A DNA stretch of 64,000 nucleotides from Dillenia suffruticosa. Taxonomy: Eukaryota > Streptophyta > Magnoliopsida > Dilleniales > Dilleniaceae. The notes under the pieces are model-generated. The model was not told where the DNA came from and searched no databases. It saw only the letters and a program-made list of their open reading frames with translations. The stretch is taken from the NCBI GenBank assembly GCA_033439265.1, contig JAVTVX010000010.1, forward strand, positions 23,425,056 through 23,489,055, written 5' to 3'. Below, piece by piece: positions 12,335 to 24,183 of the stretch. Both the position numbers and the translations under genes were made by a program. The first letter of the stretch is position 1. Each line of letters opens with the position of its first letter.

Positions 12335-12514
12335 GTGCAATGTTAAATTATGAAAGCGAGAATCAAACTCTTTTAATTAGATTTGGAGTTCGAATTTTGA
12401 TAATAAAAAAATAAACGCCGATCGAGTATATCCCTAAATTGGAGCCCATAATATTCGAATCAGATTAATCAGATAATTTGAATACCGGTGGTCAAAGTAA
12501 AAAAAAAAAAAAAG
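12335..12514 (+). mobile_element. Second SINE-like copy, head-to-head with the previous one
   Basis: Starts directly after the right target duplication of the preceding SINE, in the opposite orientation. It carries 'ggagttcgaa', 'gagtatatccctaaattgg', 'attcgaatcagattaat' and 'gaataccggtgg', matching the inverted copy block by block, and ends in 15 A residues at 12500-12514. Its own target duplication is not clear. Confidence 0.65.
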
Positions 12515-12964
12515 GAAATCTAACTCATGTTACAACTATTAAATTAAAAAAAATTACATTTTTTTCCATTAAAAGATTTTTTTCCCATGTTTATTAAATG
12601 TGAGGAATGAGTGTAGATTTTATGTGGATACATAGAGTAGTCGTGAAATCTTGGTTTCTAACTTAAGAAATATGACAAGATGCCCAAAAGAATTTCTCCT
12701 GAAACATACTATTGTTGTCCCACGGAACTTCGTCCCCTTAATGTAGCGTTGAATTTTTACCTTTTTGTAATATAAATATATATATATATATATATTTGAT
12801 AAGAAACAATTATTAGTACAAGATAACACTGGTCTTTTGACTTTAGTACAAGTGAGTTCATCTCTCATCAACGAAGAGGGATCGAGCCCTTACAGCTCCC
12901 TCTCTTGTGAAGAGTCTCTCTCCTAGTGCCGAAAACAGTTTATTATAATTAGTATCAGTAATAT

Positions 12965-14816
12965 CTACTGTGGCATATGCCTATTGTTTGCAGATGCAGC
13001 AAGTGCATCGGATGATTCATGGACTGTAATGACGACGCTTGAACAATGTTCACAGGAGGGAAGGTCTATGATTTCAAGCTCTGATCCTTCTCTTTTCTCC
13101 TCTGGTGACACCTTGGGCTTGGCGCTTTTAAAATGTGCTAGCGAAGCAAGTTCATGAACAGAATTCGAAATTTTCTCAGTGCAAATGACGATATCAATCA
13201 GCAGTGAAGCTACTGTGGCAGCTGGTATTACATCCAGAAGTTCTGTGCCTTTCCATAAGTCTGATTTCATTAGGGATTTAAGTCTGTTGGCTGCATTTTT
13301 TGAGTTTTCGATGTGGGGTTCTGCAGAGGATGGTTTTGTCATTTGCTTGACAGCTGATGCTAATTCCTTCAGTGCTTTACTGCACTCTGAAGTCATCTTC
13401 ATGCATTCTTCTTGCATTTTGCCTTTTGTCTCCACTTGTGCCTAATACAAGAGGACGAAATTATTAACATGGGGAGAAGTCGGCTTTTGATTCCCCAACT
13501 TTGGAATTCAGACATGTTCTTTACCTGAATTTCAGAGTTCAGACACCCGGTAAGAGCTTCAATGCGGTAAGCACATTCTCGAGCGGCCGATCCGATACTT
13601 AGGTACTGTTTCCATGGATGCCGGAATCTGAACTTACCATGACCTGGTTCCCATCTTGCAAAATTTGCCTGCAAAATTTTGAAAATCAGAAAAAATCCAC
13701 TTTCGTTTTTCTTTTCTTTTCTTTCCTTTTTAATTTTGTGGAGTGTGTGAAAGCTTTTGCACCTACCAAAGCTTCTTCGGTATTTTTTGAAGTGAGAACA
13801 CTTTTATATTCTTGCAAAACTGATTTTTCAGAATTACAGTCTTCATCCTCTGATAATCTGAAGTATTCATTTCCAAATCCTGCAAAGGAAAATTGCTCCA
13901 TCATGAGATTCTAATTATTAATACCGAATATTATCCATGCTTACACTTTCCGTCAAACACCTGCAAAGAAGCTTCCGAGCTTTTCTATGTTGAGAGCAAC
14001 CAGGTTATGAAGATCTTCACCGGCCCATACGGGGCAAATGCAAATGCAGATTATGACACAAGTAAAGCCTCCTACGAGAATTGTCGATAACCTTTTGTGG
14101 GCAAACTCTATTATACTGTCATCTCGGAAGCCAGAGAGAGACACCATAGAGAATGTCAATATAAATATCAAGAACCCATAGTCATATTGTGCCTTGATCC
14201 TGGGAAAAAAACGGACAAAGGTCGATATTGCAGCTGCAAAACACCGGAAAACACATTCACTTGTTTATTACATTGAATCAAAACTAAAATTCTCAAACAT
14301 GAATCAAGTGATGGAGTTGTTATACCTTGTAGGAATACAAATGATCCAATCACCATTGGCTCACCTATGTTGCCAAAAAGAGAGGCTACATAATGAACTC
14401 CAACACCGAGAGCACCGGCCAGCAATGTTGCCAATCCCCTGTTTAGTCCTTTTCCAAGGGTTGCTCCTAAATTGCCAAAAAAAGGTGATATTCAAGTCAC
14501 TAGGTATCAAAATTTTGTAATGCGTTTTTGTCCTGTAAAGGAGTTTAGTACAACTCTTACCTACAGAGTACTCAAAGATAACAACAACAGTCATGAGAGC
14601 CCATATTGCAGACGTGCCAAAACCATCATAAAGAGGCTTCAAGTAGTATAATAGTGATACTAAAGTAAGTGCAGCTCCAACTTTTAGTGAATGAACGACT
14701 CTTCTTGGATCATCTTGTCCTAGCTTCTTTGCAGTACAAGCAGTGTCTATTACTTTCCCCACTAGTCCTTTTAGACACAGAAAAATCCCATCGTCTTTTG
14801 TAGCTCCAGACTCCAT
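12965..14816 (-). CDS. Aluminium-activated malate transporter family protein (ALMT copy 2)
   Basis: Six minus-strand exons: 14816-14561, 14466-14326, 14233-13961, 13879-13767, 13668-13525 and 13441-12965 (1404 nt, 467 aa). All introns are GT-AG and the frame closes at TAG. I took [10 protein letters not shown] at 14816 as the start; the longer open frame begins with TTG, not ATG. Seen: six hydrophobic segments in exons 1-3, [14 protein letters not shown] before the first, HKRLSTIL and CPVWAG near the last, and WEPGHG at about 267-272 opening the soluble C-terminal half. It is a head-to-tail tandem paralogue of the gene at 3776-6099. Exons 2-6 (141, 273, 113, 144, 477 nt) are the same length in both; only exon 1 differs (256 versus 277 nt). 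The proteins diverge most at the N terminus and in the last 40-50 residues, as expected for paralogues separating in regulation. Substrate and membrane are unknown. Confidence 0.93.
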
Positions 14817-14886
14817 TTCTAAGAGGGACAATGTTTTGATGCGAGGAAAATGATAGACAGTGCAGTGAGTCCTTTTTGTGCCACCG

Positions 14887-14895
14887 TTTTATATA
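14887..14895 (-). promoter_or_regulatory. TATA box of ALMT copy 2
   Basis: TATATAAAA on the minus strand, about 72 bp upstream of the ATG, implying a short leader of about 40-45 nt. An alternating purine-pyrimidine tract (14902-14923) lies directly upstream of it. Confidence 0.6.
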
Positions 14896-15669
14896 AGATA
14901 TCACACGCGCACGCGCACACACAGATATGTATATACATAAGTTATTGCACTTCGCTCTTAGCACACCTTTTTTTTATATTGTTTGCTCTCTTTTTGTTTT
15001 TGCATTTGTTTATGTTTTTTCCTTTTCTAGTACATTCATTTGGAGAACAATTTACTCGACCGGTGGCCGGTGGGTAACTTCCTGGATTTCATCTTCTCAA
15101 TTTGACTCCCCCCCCCCCCCCCCCGCCCCAAAAAAAAGTACACCATCCTCATGTTACGTTACTTTAATTTCAGAGCAACAAAATCATCTTTCTAATAACA
15201 CCCAAAATAATAAAAATAACAACACCAATCGTCTCATGTCTCTTTTTAACTAAGAAAAGTAAAAGAAAATCACAATAACTTTTTTTTTTAACCATAGGAG
15301 CATCCATTATCAAAAATTGTTGGTGTGAATTTTTCTGTCAATTAGATTATTCAAAAGAAGAGCAACTATATGACTAACATAAGGTAGGAAAGTCCGATCA
15401 ATGAAAATGACAAAAAAGGATGTTAAAAAGTTAATTCCCAAATAAATTTTATAGTGTTCGAATTGAGTTAATCGTATGAAATCCGATGGCAACTAAAATC
15501 CACTTGCTCAAAAACAAAAGGGTAGGAAAGTGAGTAATTTAATTTTTGTAGGCTAGCGAGCTTGTTTGTTTAAAGGTCCAAACTTACCCATGAGACTTCA
15601 CCTTTGCACGCTACCCCTTTCCCTTTTTCTTTTCTTGGTTCACAGCTAGTCCAGAGTGAATCGTGTCAT

Positions 15670-15780
15670 CCTCTTTAAAATTCTCAAACTACGAGGCAAG
15701 CGGAATTCGATTCCGTGTCCCTTCCATCACTTACTAGAACTTTAGTATTGAACTACTTGCATGGCTCATTTTCGCGGCTC
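15670..15780 (-). mobile_element. tRNA-like SINE remnant
   Basis: On the minus strand the order is 'tgagccatgcaagtagttc' (box A-like), 'agtaagtgatggaaggg', and box B-like 'ggaatcgaattccgc'. The spacing of the two boxes fits a tRNA-derived SINE head. No clear tail or target duplication. Confidence 0.45.
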
Positions 15781-17035
15781 GTAGAATAATATTATTTTCT
15801 GTTTAGAGAGATTGAGCTTAGCAGAGTTTGTAAAAAATTATTGATAATAATAATTCTTATTTTTTTTAAAAAAAAGTTCTCTTAATCACAAAAACCTATT
15901 TTACTATGATTTTTTTTATCTTAGGATAGGTGTAATAGGAGCAAAAAAGGATAAATTTTTATCCCTTTTTAAATGTATCTGGCAAATAATTTTTTTTTTT
16001 TTAATTTAAGGTGAGGTTACATAATTGTTGCCTTGGTTGGGGTACAACTAAGGGAGAAAAATCCAAAAAAGTAAATAATATAAAATATAAAAAAAAAGTT
16101 TTTTCTCTAAATTTTTTTTTGAACGACTTTATCCCTCCCCTATTTTTCTATTAGAAAAAGAAAAATAAATGAAATTCAGAAATAAAAATTTCTTCTAATT
16201 CTATCACACAGGATTGGAAAAGAAGGAATAATTTTTATGAAACTAAATTTGGAGGATTGTCCAAAGCTGGCCATGACACTGCTTGGCGTACTTTGTCAAC
16301 GACAAACCGATTTATTCCGATACTTATATTGAGGAAGCCAAAATCCAAAACCTGAGTTCAAAGAACACAAAAAAGGGTAAAGATGACAAAGGAATTACAA
16401 GGCTAAATCAATCGATTTAGTAGATAGAAATATTAAGTTTGAAAATAAAAAAGACTCTAAGGAGAGTTCATCCAAAATTGGATTAAATAATATCTGAATC
16501 AGATTAATTAGAATATAATTTCAGATAACAGATGATTAAAAAAAAATGCCATACCAAAGAAAGAAAAAGGGATTCACAAAGTTTTAAGGTCTAAATCCTT
16601 TAGTTTTCTAAAAAGTAACTTCTCCACCACACATACTCCTCTCATTCGAACCTCATCTTGCTTTTATTCTTCTTTTGCAAACAACTATCCATGGTTTCCA
16701 TTTATAGTCTTTTCCCTCTTCCACTTGAACCCAAACTTTATCATTTCTAATGGGGTTGCTTTCTGTTGAGTATCAATTGATTTGTTTGTAGCCATGTATG
16801 TAGACGTAGACGGGCAAAGACATTATACCTACGTACCTTGGTTAAAACATTTATTTAGGAATATGGGATGAATATGTTCTCCCCTGAATGACAATCAGAT
16901 TTTGATTTTTGTCCGAGAATATATGTCCTGTCGTTAAAGAAAAATGTCTCATATCTCTATCCACCCGAATCTCGATCTCCCCAAACAACGGTACTCATGA
17001 ATTTGCAAAGCCGCTGTGCACATTTAGCTCGCGCG

Positions 17036-17040
<5 letters not shown>

Positions 17041-17093
<53 letters not shown>

Positions 17094-17104
17094 TGTGTGT
17101 GTGT
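17041..17104. repeat. (GA)25(GT)7 compound microsatellite
   Basis: Uninterrupted GA repeats 17041-17090, followed by GT repeats to 17104. Intergenic, about 500 bp beyond the inferred 3' end of the LHW gene. Confidence 0.95.
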
Positions 17105-17597
17105 AAGGGTCCAGATGAATAAGCAGCAAATGGAAACTTCGATTATTATTTCAAATATTTTCAATACTGAGATGCTTGATAATGACAATCTTGGTTTCTA
17201 TAAGAAAAATGAAAGCCACTTTGCCTCATTTTTAATTTGTGAAGACAAAGATAAAATCAAAATTTATTTTTATCTTAAAAAATAAATTAAAATTTTATAC
17301 ATTTTTTTTTAAAAAAAATACGGGAACAAAAATAAAGATCAAAATTTGATAATTTTTTAATATTATTATCATATATTTTTAAAATTTTCATCTAACTCCC
17401 TCCTTTTTATCTCTATTGTCCCGTCTTTAAAACAAAGCAAGACAGTGTAAACTCAAAATCAATAAAAGAGGGTGCCCTTATCTTCATCACTTATATTGTG
17501 TTGCATGCATGCTCCCATACTCTCTAGACTCTTGACGAGAATGTTAATCGTCGAATATTTTATTAGAATTTTGTTACAGCAGGTTCAATTAGAAATA

Positions 17598-18187
17598 TTT
17601 ATTATAATTTAAACCAGACATTTTTCTGCAGGTGCTAATGGCGGTCCTACCCTTCTTGACCCGGGGGTGGGAGAGCCATAAACCTCAGAAGAGGACGTGA
17701 AGATCTGGAAAACTGAGCATGTAGCCTGCAGGCAAGTTCTAGAAATATGCGGAAAAGCCCAGGAATAGAAGGCAAAAGAAACCAAATGAACTGTTGTCGC
17801 AGTGGTCATTTTACTAGATAAGTAGCAAAGAACCTTAAATTTCTCTGACCAATAAAATTTAGATAACATGATGGAAACCGCAGTCTGCGTATTGACAACC
17901 TCCAACCCCATCTCCCCCCCCCCCATTGCTCATGTATTCCGCACTCTTTTTTTTTTTTTTTTTTTTACATTTTTGTGGAACCAACAAAACCCAGTTCACA
18001 TTTTCTTTTAATCCAATCTCACCTATTAACACTATCAAATTCCCATAGCGTTGCAGTTCAAATGTCGCACACCAACAAAACAGGATTGAACTTAAAAGAC
18101 ATCAGGACTGGCACGATGTCAGTCATGGCAAGCAGAAAAGTTGGCTTTGCTCTCAACATCTCCAGGCCAAGTAGTTGATCAGGTGGC
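17598..18187 (-). other. Inferred 3' UTR of the LHW-type gene
   Basis: On the minus strand the DNA after the stop stays moderately GC-rich until an AATAAA signal at 17603-17598, after which it becomes AT-rich intergenic sequence. A run of A residues (T run about 17949-17966 on the plus strand) and a G run (C run about 17916-17924) interrupt it. The 105-codon minus ORF at 17609-17926 lies inside and is probably not translated. Confidence 0.5.
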
Positions 18188-21100
18188 TCACCGCATACTG
18201 TTGGGCCTACCTTTTGCAGCTATGGGAGTTGCTTGGTGTAAAGAGTTATGAGCCACTGCATTGGCATTGTTCATGCCATTGCCAGATGGTGCACTGCTCG
18301 TCATCGTTTGCTCCAAAAGCTGAACCAGTGACATAAATATTTCCATCCTCGTTACGTCCCTATTTGCCTATAATTGTATTCAAGGAAACAATAAATGAGA
18401 TGCACATCAAAACCAGACTCAATACTCAACAGGGAGTTTATCCACACAAGAAGCTTAGAAGCAGCACAATAGGGATCATATTAACCTCTACAGCAAAGCG
18501 TGCCCAGATCTTGTCATTTCGGGCTTCCATCACGCCCTTCAGAATGGTCAGTCCCAAGCCTCTAATTATGTCAGCTATTTCTAGAAAGAAACCCCGTTCT
18601 TCACAAAGCATCTACCAGAAGGAACAAATAGTTTAAGAAATCCAAGATAAACTGACAGATTACATAATATAACTCCGTAGAAAAGCACATCAACTTAGAG
18701 GTGAGATGCATCAAATATAAAAGGTACCTCAACCAGCATCTGACGAGGTGGATTCAGATCCTCTACTATAATCGGACAAACCACAGATTGTGATCCAACT
18801 TCATATGCCCATGTAGCTCCTCCCTCGAAATTGTCTTTTAGAAGTAGTCCACCTTCCTTGCTAACAATCTGTAAATTCATGCCAGAAAAAAAACTGTTAT
18901 GGTGATTATCAATCAATAAACAGTAGTCTACCATTTTTTTTTATTTCGACATGTTCTTGATAAGAGTGAGTTGTTAAACTGTAACACATCTAAACTTTTC
19001 AATAGCGGAACAGTGTGAAAGCTAACAAGCATAATCATGATCCAATTCATAGCAAATCAATTAACATGTATGCAGTCAAACATATTCCCAGTTTATGAGG
19101 ACTTTAAAGCCAGTTTTTCCTTCCTACTCATATGCTATCCAAATAGCCCACGAACAGGAGAACCCACAAATGCAAATCTGATTCAACAAGAACAAGGTTA
19201 ATCAAGGAACAAAGCAAAACTGTGGTGGCACCTTAGACTCTCCTGTTTGTTTAAGCTTGTCTGCATGTTTTGTGACACTTTGCAAGAAAAGCATGTGCTT
19301 GATGGTACGCTCCAGAAGTGCATCTATGCTACACTGTTTGAGAAGTATTAACAGGAAAAAACAGTGTCAGCAATTATGGCGGTTCATTTTTATCTGACTT
19401 CGAAATGAGGAAAATAAAAGCATTGCATATATAAACTAGGATAGGAGTAAGAGGCTTGCCTTTGCCCCATTGGGTACAATTTCTCTCAGTTCTTTCACAC
19501 GATCTTGAATCATCTGGCGATCCTTAGGCCTTGGTCGTGGATTTTCTCCAGGTCGAAGCCTCTTCCGATTTGGTTTGTTGATTTCATCAGGCCTCTTGGA
19601 ATATCCTGTAGATACACTACCATCACATCTTAGATTATTGCCCTGTTCAACCCATGAACTTATATGAGATGCATATAAGCCACTGGATTGAGAACAGTTT
19701 CCTGCTTCCTCTTTATTGATCATGCATCCAAATGAACTTGTCCCTGCTGTCCCAGCTTTTAGTAGTGGCTTAGGAATGCCAAATGACTCACCCTGCATCT
19801 GACTGGACATGGGCATACTAACCCAGCTATATGTTGGGGAAGTACTGAGAAGGGAGGAAGAACTGATCTTCGTTAAGGTCGTCTTGCACGATTCATTATC
19901 ATCTGAGCTCTGTTTAGAAACTGAGTGGACCTTAGAGATAACAGCATCTAAAAGATGGTCAGTTCCACTGCCACAGAAAATGCCACTGTCCGAGAGAGCT
20001 TCACCGACGGTAAGAACATCAGGGCCAGCATCCAGCAGAGTTGTAGAAGCATCCTTGCAAATACTTTGGGAGTTACCATCACATCCACTTACAAAAACAT
20101 TATTCCAATTTCCACCAAGTAATTTGTTCTTAAAATCTACACCCAGGATATCAAACAAGTCATCTCCTGATGGAGGCAGAACACATGAATCTTCATTCAC
20201 GGAATATTGGGAGGTCAAACTTTCAAGTTCATCTCTATGCTTCTTAGAATCATAAAGAAAACCATTCATCTGCTCTCTCGAGCGTGTTAGCTCATCTGGT
20301 TGCATCAGTAGGAAACTAGTAGCCTCAGGCAAATGCTTTTCCATTCTTTTTTGACTCTGACCACCTGGTTCCAGCTTGGGATGGCTGTGATTCTCATTTA
20401 CAGAAGTAAATCGACGACCACTGGCTCCTAAAAAGGCAGGGGTATTGACAAAAGGATCTGCTTGTTTTGAGAAAGCAACCTTCACTTCACTTGAATCATT
20501 ATCATGAAGCCCAAAATTTCCCATATGAGAGCAACAGATGTTATTATCAGCTGGTCTACCTGTGATTGAAACAGACTGTGGGATAGAAACTGGTGTCACA
20601 TGACTAACAGTACCATTAGGTAACCCATGTAAAGGGATTGTAACGCTGCTCTTGTGATTATTAGGGACTGAACTGCTATCTTTGCTAACTTCAGCTGTAA
20701 CAATACTACTTGATGAACCAAGATATTTGGTAGCACAATCCTGAAGAACCACATCTAGCAGAATCTGCTGTTCAACTGATCGTAGGCTACCACAGCTTGT
20801 ACCTGCTTGACTAATTAAAGTTTGACTCAATCCATAGCTACAACTACTATATTGGGAAGCCGTGTGGTGCAAACCATCTAAATTTAGTGGATCTGCCTCA
20901 GTTTGCATTTCTTGAGCACATAAGTGGCTTCTGTAAGGAAGCTCTGACCTACTCATTTGAAGTATTATCTGCTGACTGTGGTCATTAAAGGGTTTAGGTA
21001 AAGTTTGGATCAGGCAAGAGGTTTCGAATGTTGAAGCATCACTCTGCATGTTATTCTCTATCTGTCTAATAGAAGAGGGAGAGGGGTGGCTAGCAAACCT

Positions 21101-21814
21101 TGTTGCCAAAGCTAAGTTGCTCTGTTCATTGCCATTATCAACAGTAAATGATAAAGAATTTGTAGCTTTGTGATGAACGGAGTTATCTTGAGCAGTAGAT
21201 GTTCCCACAAGGACAGGAACTCCAATTTTCTGGGTAGATTCATTTACCATGTATTCATCGGATAGAAGAGCACCAGGAACACATCCCAGTCGAAGTATTA
21301 AACTCTTCACATCATTGACAAAGCCCATATTCTCCAAAATCTGAAGCCACGAGGATGGTAAAGAAAAGTTCAGAAAAACCATCTCAGCACCCATAAATAC
21401 TAATGACATCATTGAAAATCATGCAGACATCAGATTGCATTAAAAATGCATCACTGTTGACTGAGGAAAGTTCATTAAACATAAACCCAGCCTGAATACA
21501 TTATATATCAGCGCAAGAAATCATCATGGGAAGAAAAAGTAGACATGTTCGGATAGCATCATTAGGAAGCACCAAACTCTAGCCCTATCCGCTAAAATTT
21601 CCCAAGTAACAGGATCATAATCCAAAACCCATAAGACTTCATTCAACTTGAGAATTTGTATAATGAAAAGGTTGGATCAAACAGGAGTTGGGAGGACAAT
21701 TAGCAAACAATGGGAGTATCCACATGGACAGATATTTGACTTCAACAGAAAACCACAAGTGTGCCTGCGTTGCATGCATGTGTCTGTGTTTGGGGGGGGG
21801 AGGGAGGGATGGGG

Positions 21815-21856
<42 letters not shown>

Positions 21857-24183
21857 AACTCACAAGGAAGAATGAACCAAGTTGAACAACACCATGAGGA
21901 AGAATGGGAATCACTGCAACAGTCTGAAATCCAATAGAAAAGTACCATGAAGATCAGAAAATAGAAAACACAACCAGCCAAGTGGTGATAGATGGGGGAG
22001 AATTGCTAAACCTGCATGCCAGCTGAAGATTGATGATGCATCTCATTTAATACCTACAAGCAGCAGCAACAACCACAACTTGTATGTAAGTTTAGATAAC
22101 ATCAGCTTGTAGTTTTGTAGTATCTATAAATCTACTACTTGAGGAAATAAGACCACTCAACAAAGAGCTATATCATAAACAGAACTAAGATTCAGTTTCA
22201 TGCATAAAAGGTTGTATTTGAGACCTCATTTCTGTAAGCTATCAAAACATCTGCCTAGTGAGCATGAGCAGAATTACTATGGAAAGAACTAGCCACGTTT
22301 ATAAAGTTATCATATTTGACCTTGTAGGGCAAAGATCAAAGGCACTGTTGGAAGTTTTTGGAAAATATGCTACCATTTGAGAACAATATAGTCCTTGACA
22401 CCAGATTAAAATGGAGAGCAGAATCAGACAATTGATCCATTGAATGAAGAGCATGCCATATTGAGCAGCGAAGACATAGCGTGTTAATTATATTACCAAA
22501 TTAGAAACCAACTAAACCATTGCAAGTCAATTTTCAACTCTTTTCCAATGACGTTAGAAGAATAAAGTAAACTACATGAAAAAAAAAATTGTAGAAAAAG
22601 CACCCTTCAAAACTCAGTGCACAACATGTTTCATTAGCCACAGGCAGACACGTAATTAATTGTCATACCTCTGGTGGATAAGAACCTTTACTACAGTGCT
22701 CTAAAAGAATCCATTGGTGGCTCCCGGTGAATGCAGCCCGACCAACTATGCTGAAGAACATAGACAAACTAATAAGGTTTCATTGGCTAATGTTCACTGA
22801 GAAAAGAACAAGAAAAATCAGCATATATATTAAAAAAAAAATGGAAGCTAAAGTAGATGCTAAAAGACGAGAGAAAAAAACAACATACCCTTCTCCTACT
22901 AGATTAATCTGGTTGCCCATCATCATTTTATTAATGAGGGAACACACCCTATCTCCTGATTGACCAACCTGCGCAATGCAAGTTTTATTGGAAACCCAGC
23001 ATCTTTCCCACTCTTCATAAGTCTGGTCCGGGCTCTCGGTTCCAGGAGCAAGTAGACGATCCGAGTCCGTTGGGTGCTCATAATAACACTCCTCCCATAT
23101 CAACAACCTGCCAAATCACATTCTACCCCTCAAATTTACTACAGAAAATAGTCCAAAACGCAGAACAGATTCCAATGTTTCTCCATGCAACACATGTTGA
23201 AAGAGTCAACGCATCCAACATCTAGGAAAACCATCCTCCCACCCTCCAAGAAAGTCCAAATTCAACTAGGTTTCCACATTTTGATCTTTGAGTTTCAGAC
23301 TTTTCCTTTCTTGAGCAATGAAAAGTAAATTAAAAATATTATCAATCACAAATTTGACGTATAAACCACAAGGACAACTATTCTTTTTCCCCAAGCCAGC
23401 CCCTTATATGGTTTTGGAAAATTTTGAAATCCTTGGTCTGGAATTTGACCACATCATTTGTACTCCAAAATCCAATTGTGTCGCCATAAACAAGGAGACA
23501 CCATGCAGCCCAAATTTAGAGCACAAAAATAGAATATAAAATCTTACATTTTCAAATCATTTGAAATATTACAAGGAGAGAGGCTTTTGCCAGACCATTC
23601 TGCCCAAAATCTGTTCTGATTAGAAAATTTTTGGAAGAAATTCCCATAAAACAAAAGAATGTAATAAAGGAAACAAACCCGTGACATAAAACTTAAACTA
23701 AGCAACTGAAAAACACATATATTAATTAACCTGGTATTAGCATAACATAACCATGTTCATCGAAAAAACAAAACTAAGTCCTTTTTACAGATTTAAGACA
23801 ACAAAGAGAAGACAAACTGTTGGCAACAAGTCGACCTCATCTTAATCAATAGACTACATACAACTGATGACGCTCCAGTCTTCAAAGTCCTAAGCTTTCT
23901 CAAAATTTTACAAAATCTAACGTTTTCTCCATTTTTTTTAACCCATGTAAGATTCTCAAAAGAGAAAACAGAACAAACACGACATTCCAACAAAAAAGAA
24001 AGAACCCAAAAACAAAAATATCAAACACTAAACCTTAACCCCCACCCCACCCCCAAAAAAGTGGAGAGAGAGAGAGAGAGAGAATTACTTGGGGTTTCGA
24101 CAACCGATCTTCCAGAAAACAGCATAAGACCAGCGATTGAGCCCACACAGTGACTTGAGAGCTTCTTTTAGAAGGAACCCCAT
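18188..24183 (-). CDS. LHW: LONESOME HIGHWAY-type atypical bHLH transcription factor
   Basis: Ten minus-strand exons: 24183-24089, 23107-22889, 22750-22669, 22053-22012, 21923-21864, 21340-19460, 19333-19232, 18868-18728, 18611-18486 and 18367-18188 (2928 nt, 975 aa). The start MGFLLKEALKSLCG and the motifs LINKMM, QINLVGEG and GCVPGALL mark the LHW N-terminal domain (residues 1 to about 200). A long Ser/Asn-rich middle lies in exon 6. The atypical bHLH follows: RKRLRPGENPRPRPKDRQMI and KELREIVPNGAK (to about residue 793), then helix 2 CSIDALLERTIKHMLFLQSV. An ACT-like C-terminal part follows (KEGGLLLKDNFEGGATWAYE, EERGFFLEIADIIRGLGL). LHW forms heterodimers with TMO5-class bHLH proteins in the nucleus and drives periclinal divisions and vascular cell number (family knowledge). 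Intron 6 uses a GC donor (19459-19458); the others are GT-AG. Arabidopsis LHW is shorter, mainly in the middle region. A close LHW-like paralogue remains possible. Confidence 0.93.
21819..21854. repeat. (GA)n tract just inside LHW intron 5
   Basis: A GA repeat (TC in the sense strand) starts about ten bases downstream of the exon 5 donor at 21863, next to a G-rich patch at 21791-21818. Confidence 0.9.

Larger units (their letters stand above)
14966..17590. other. Intergenic between ALMT copy 2 and the LHW 3' end
   Basis: AT-rich, without a supportable gene. It holds a C run at about 15109-15124, a SINE-like copy at 15670-15780, a degenerate dispersed repeat at about 16408-16550, and a long (GA)25(GT)7 microsatellite at 17041-17104. 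Confidence 0.55.

Noticed and set aside
14817..14831. Five extra N-terminal residues on ALMT copy 2
   Set aside because: The upstream codon at 14831 is TTG, not ATG; the first ATG in frame is at 14816.
17609..17926. 105-codon minus ORF downstream of LHW
   Set aside because: No family signature; lies in the inferred 3' UTR and begins with a G-run artefact.
19436..21412. A single 658-codon minus ORF as a stand-alone protein starting MMSLVF
   Set aside because: Residues before ILENMGF are intron 5 sequence (acceptor at 21341-21342), and the tail after NGAK is intron 6. It is exon 6 of the LHW-type gene.
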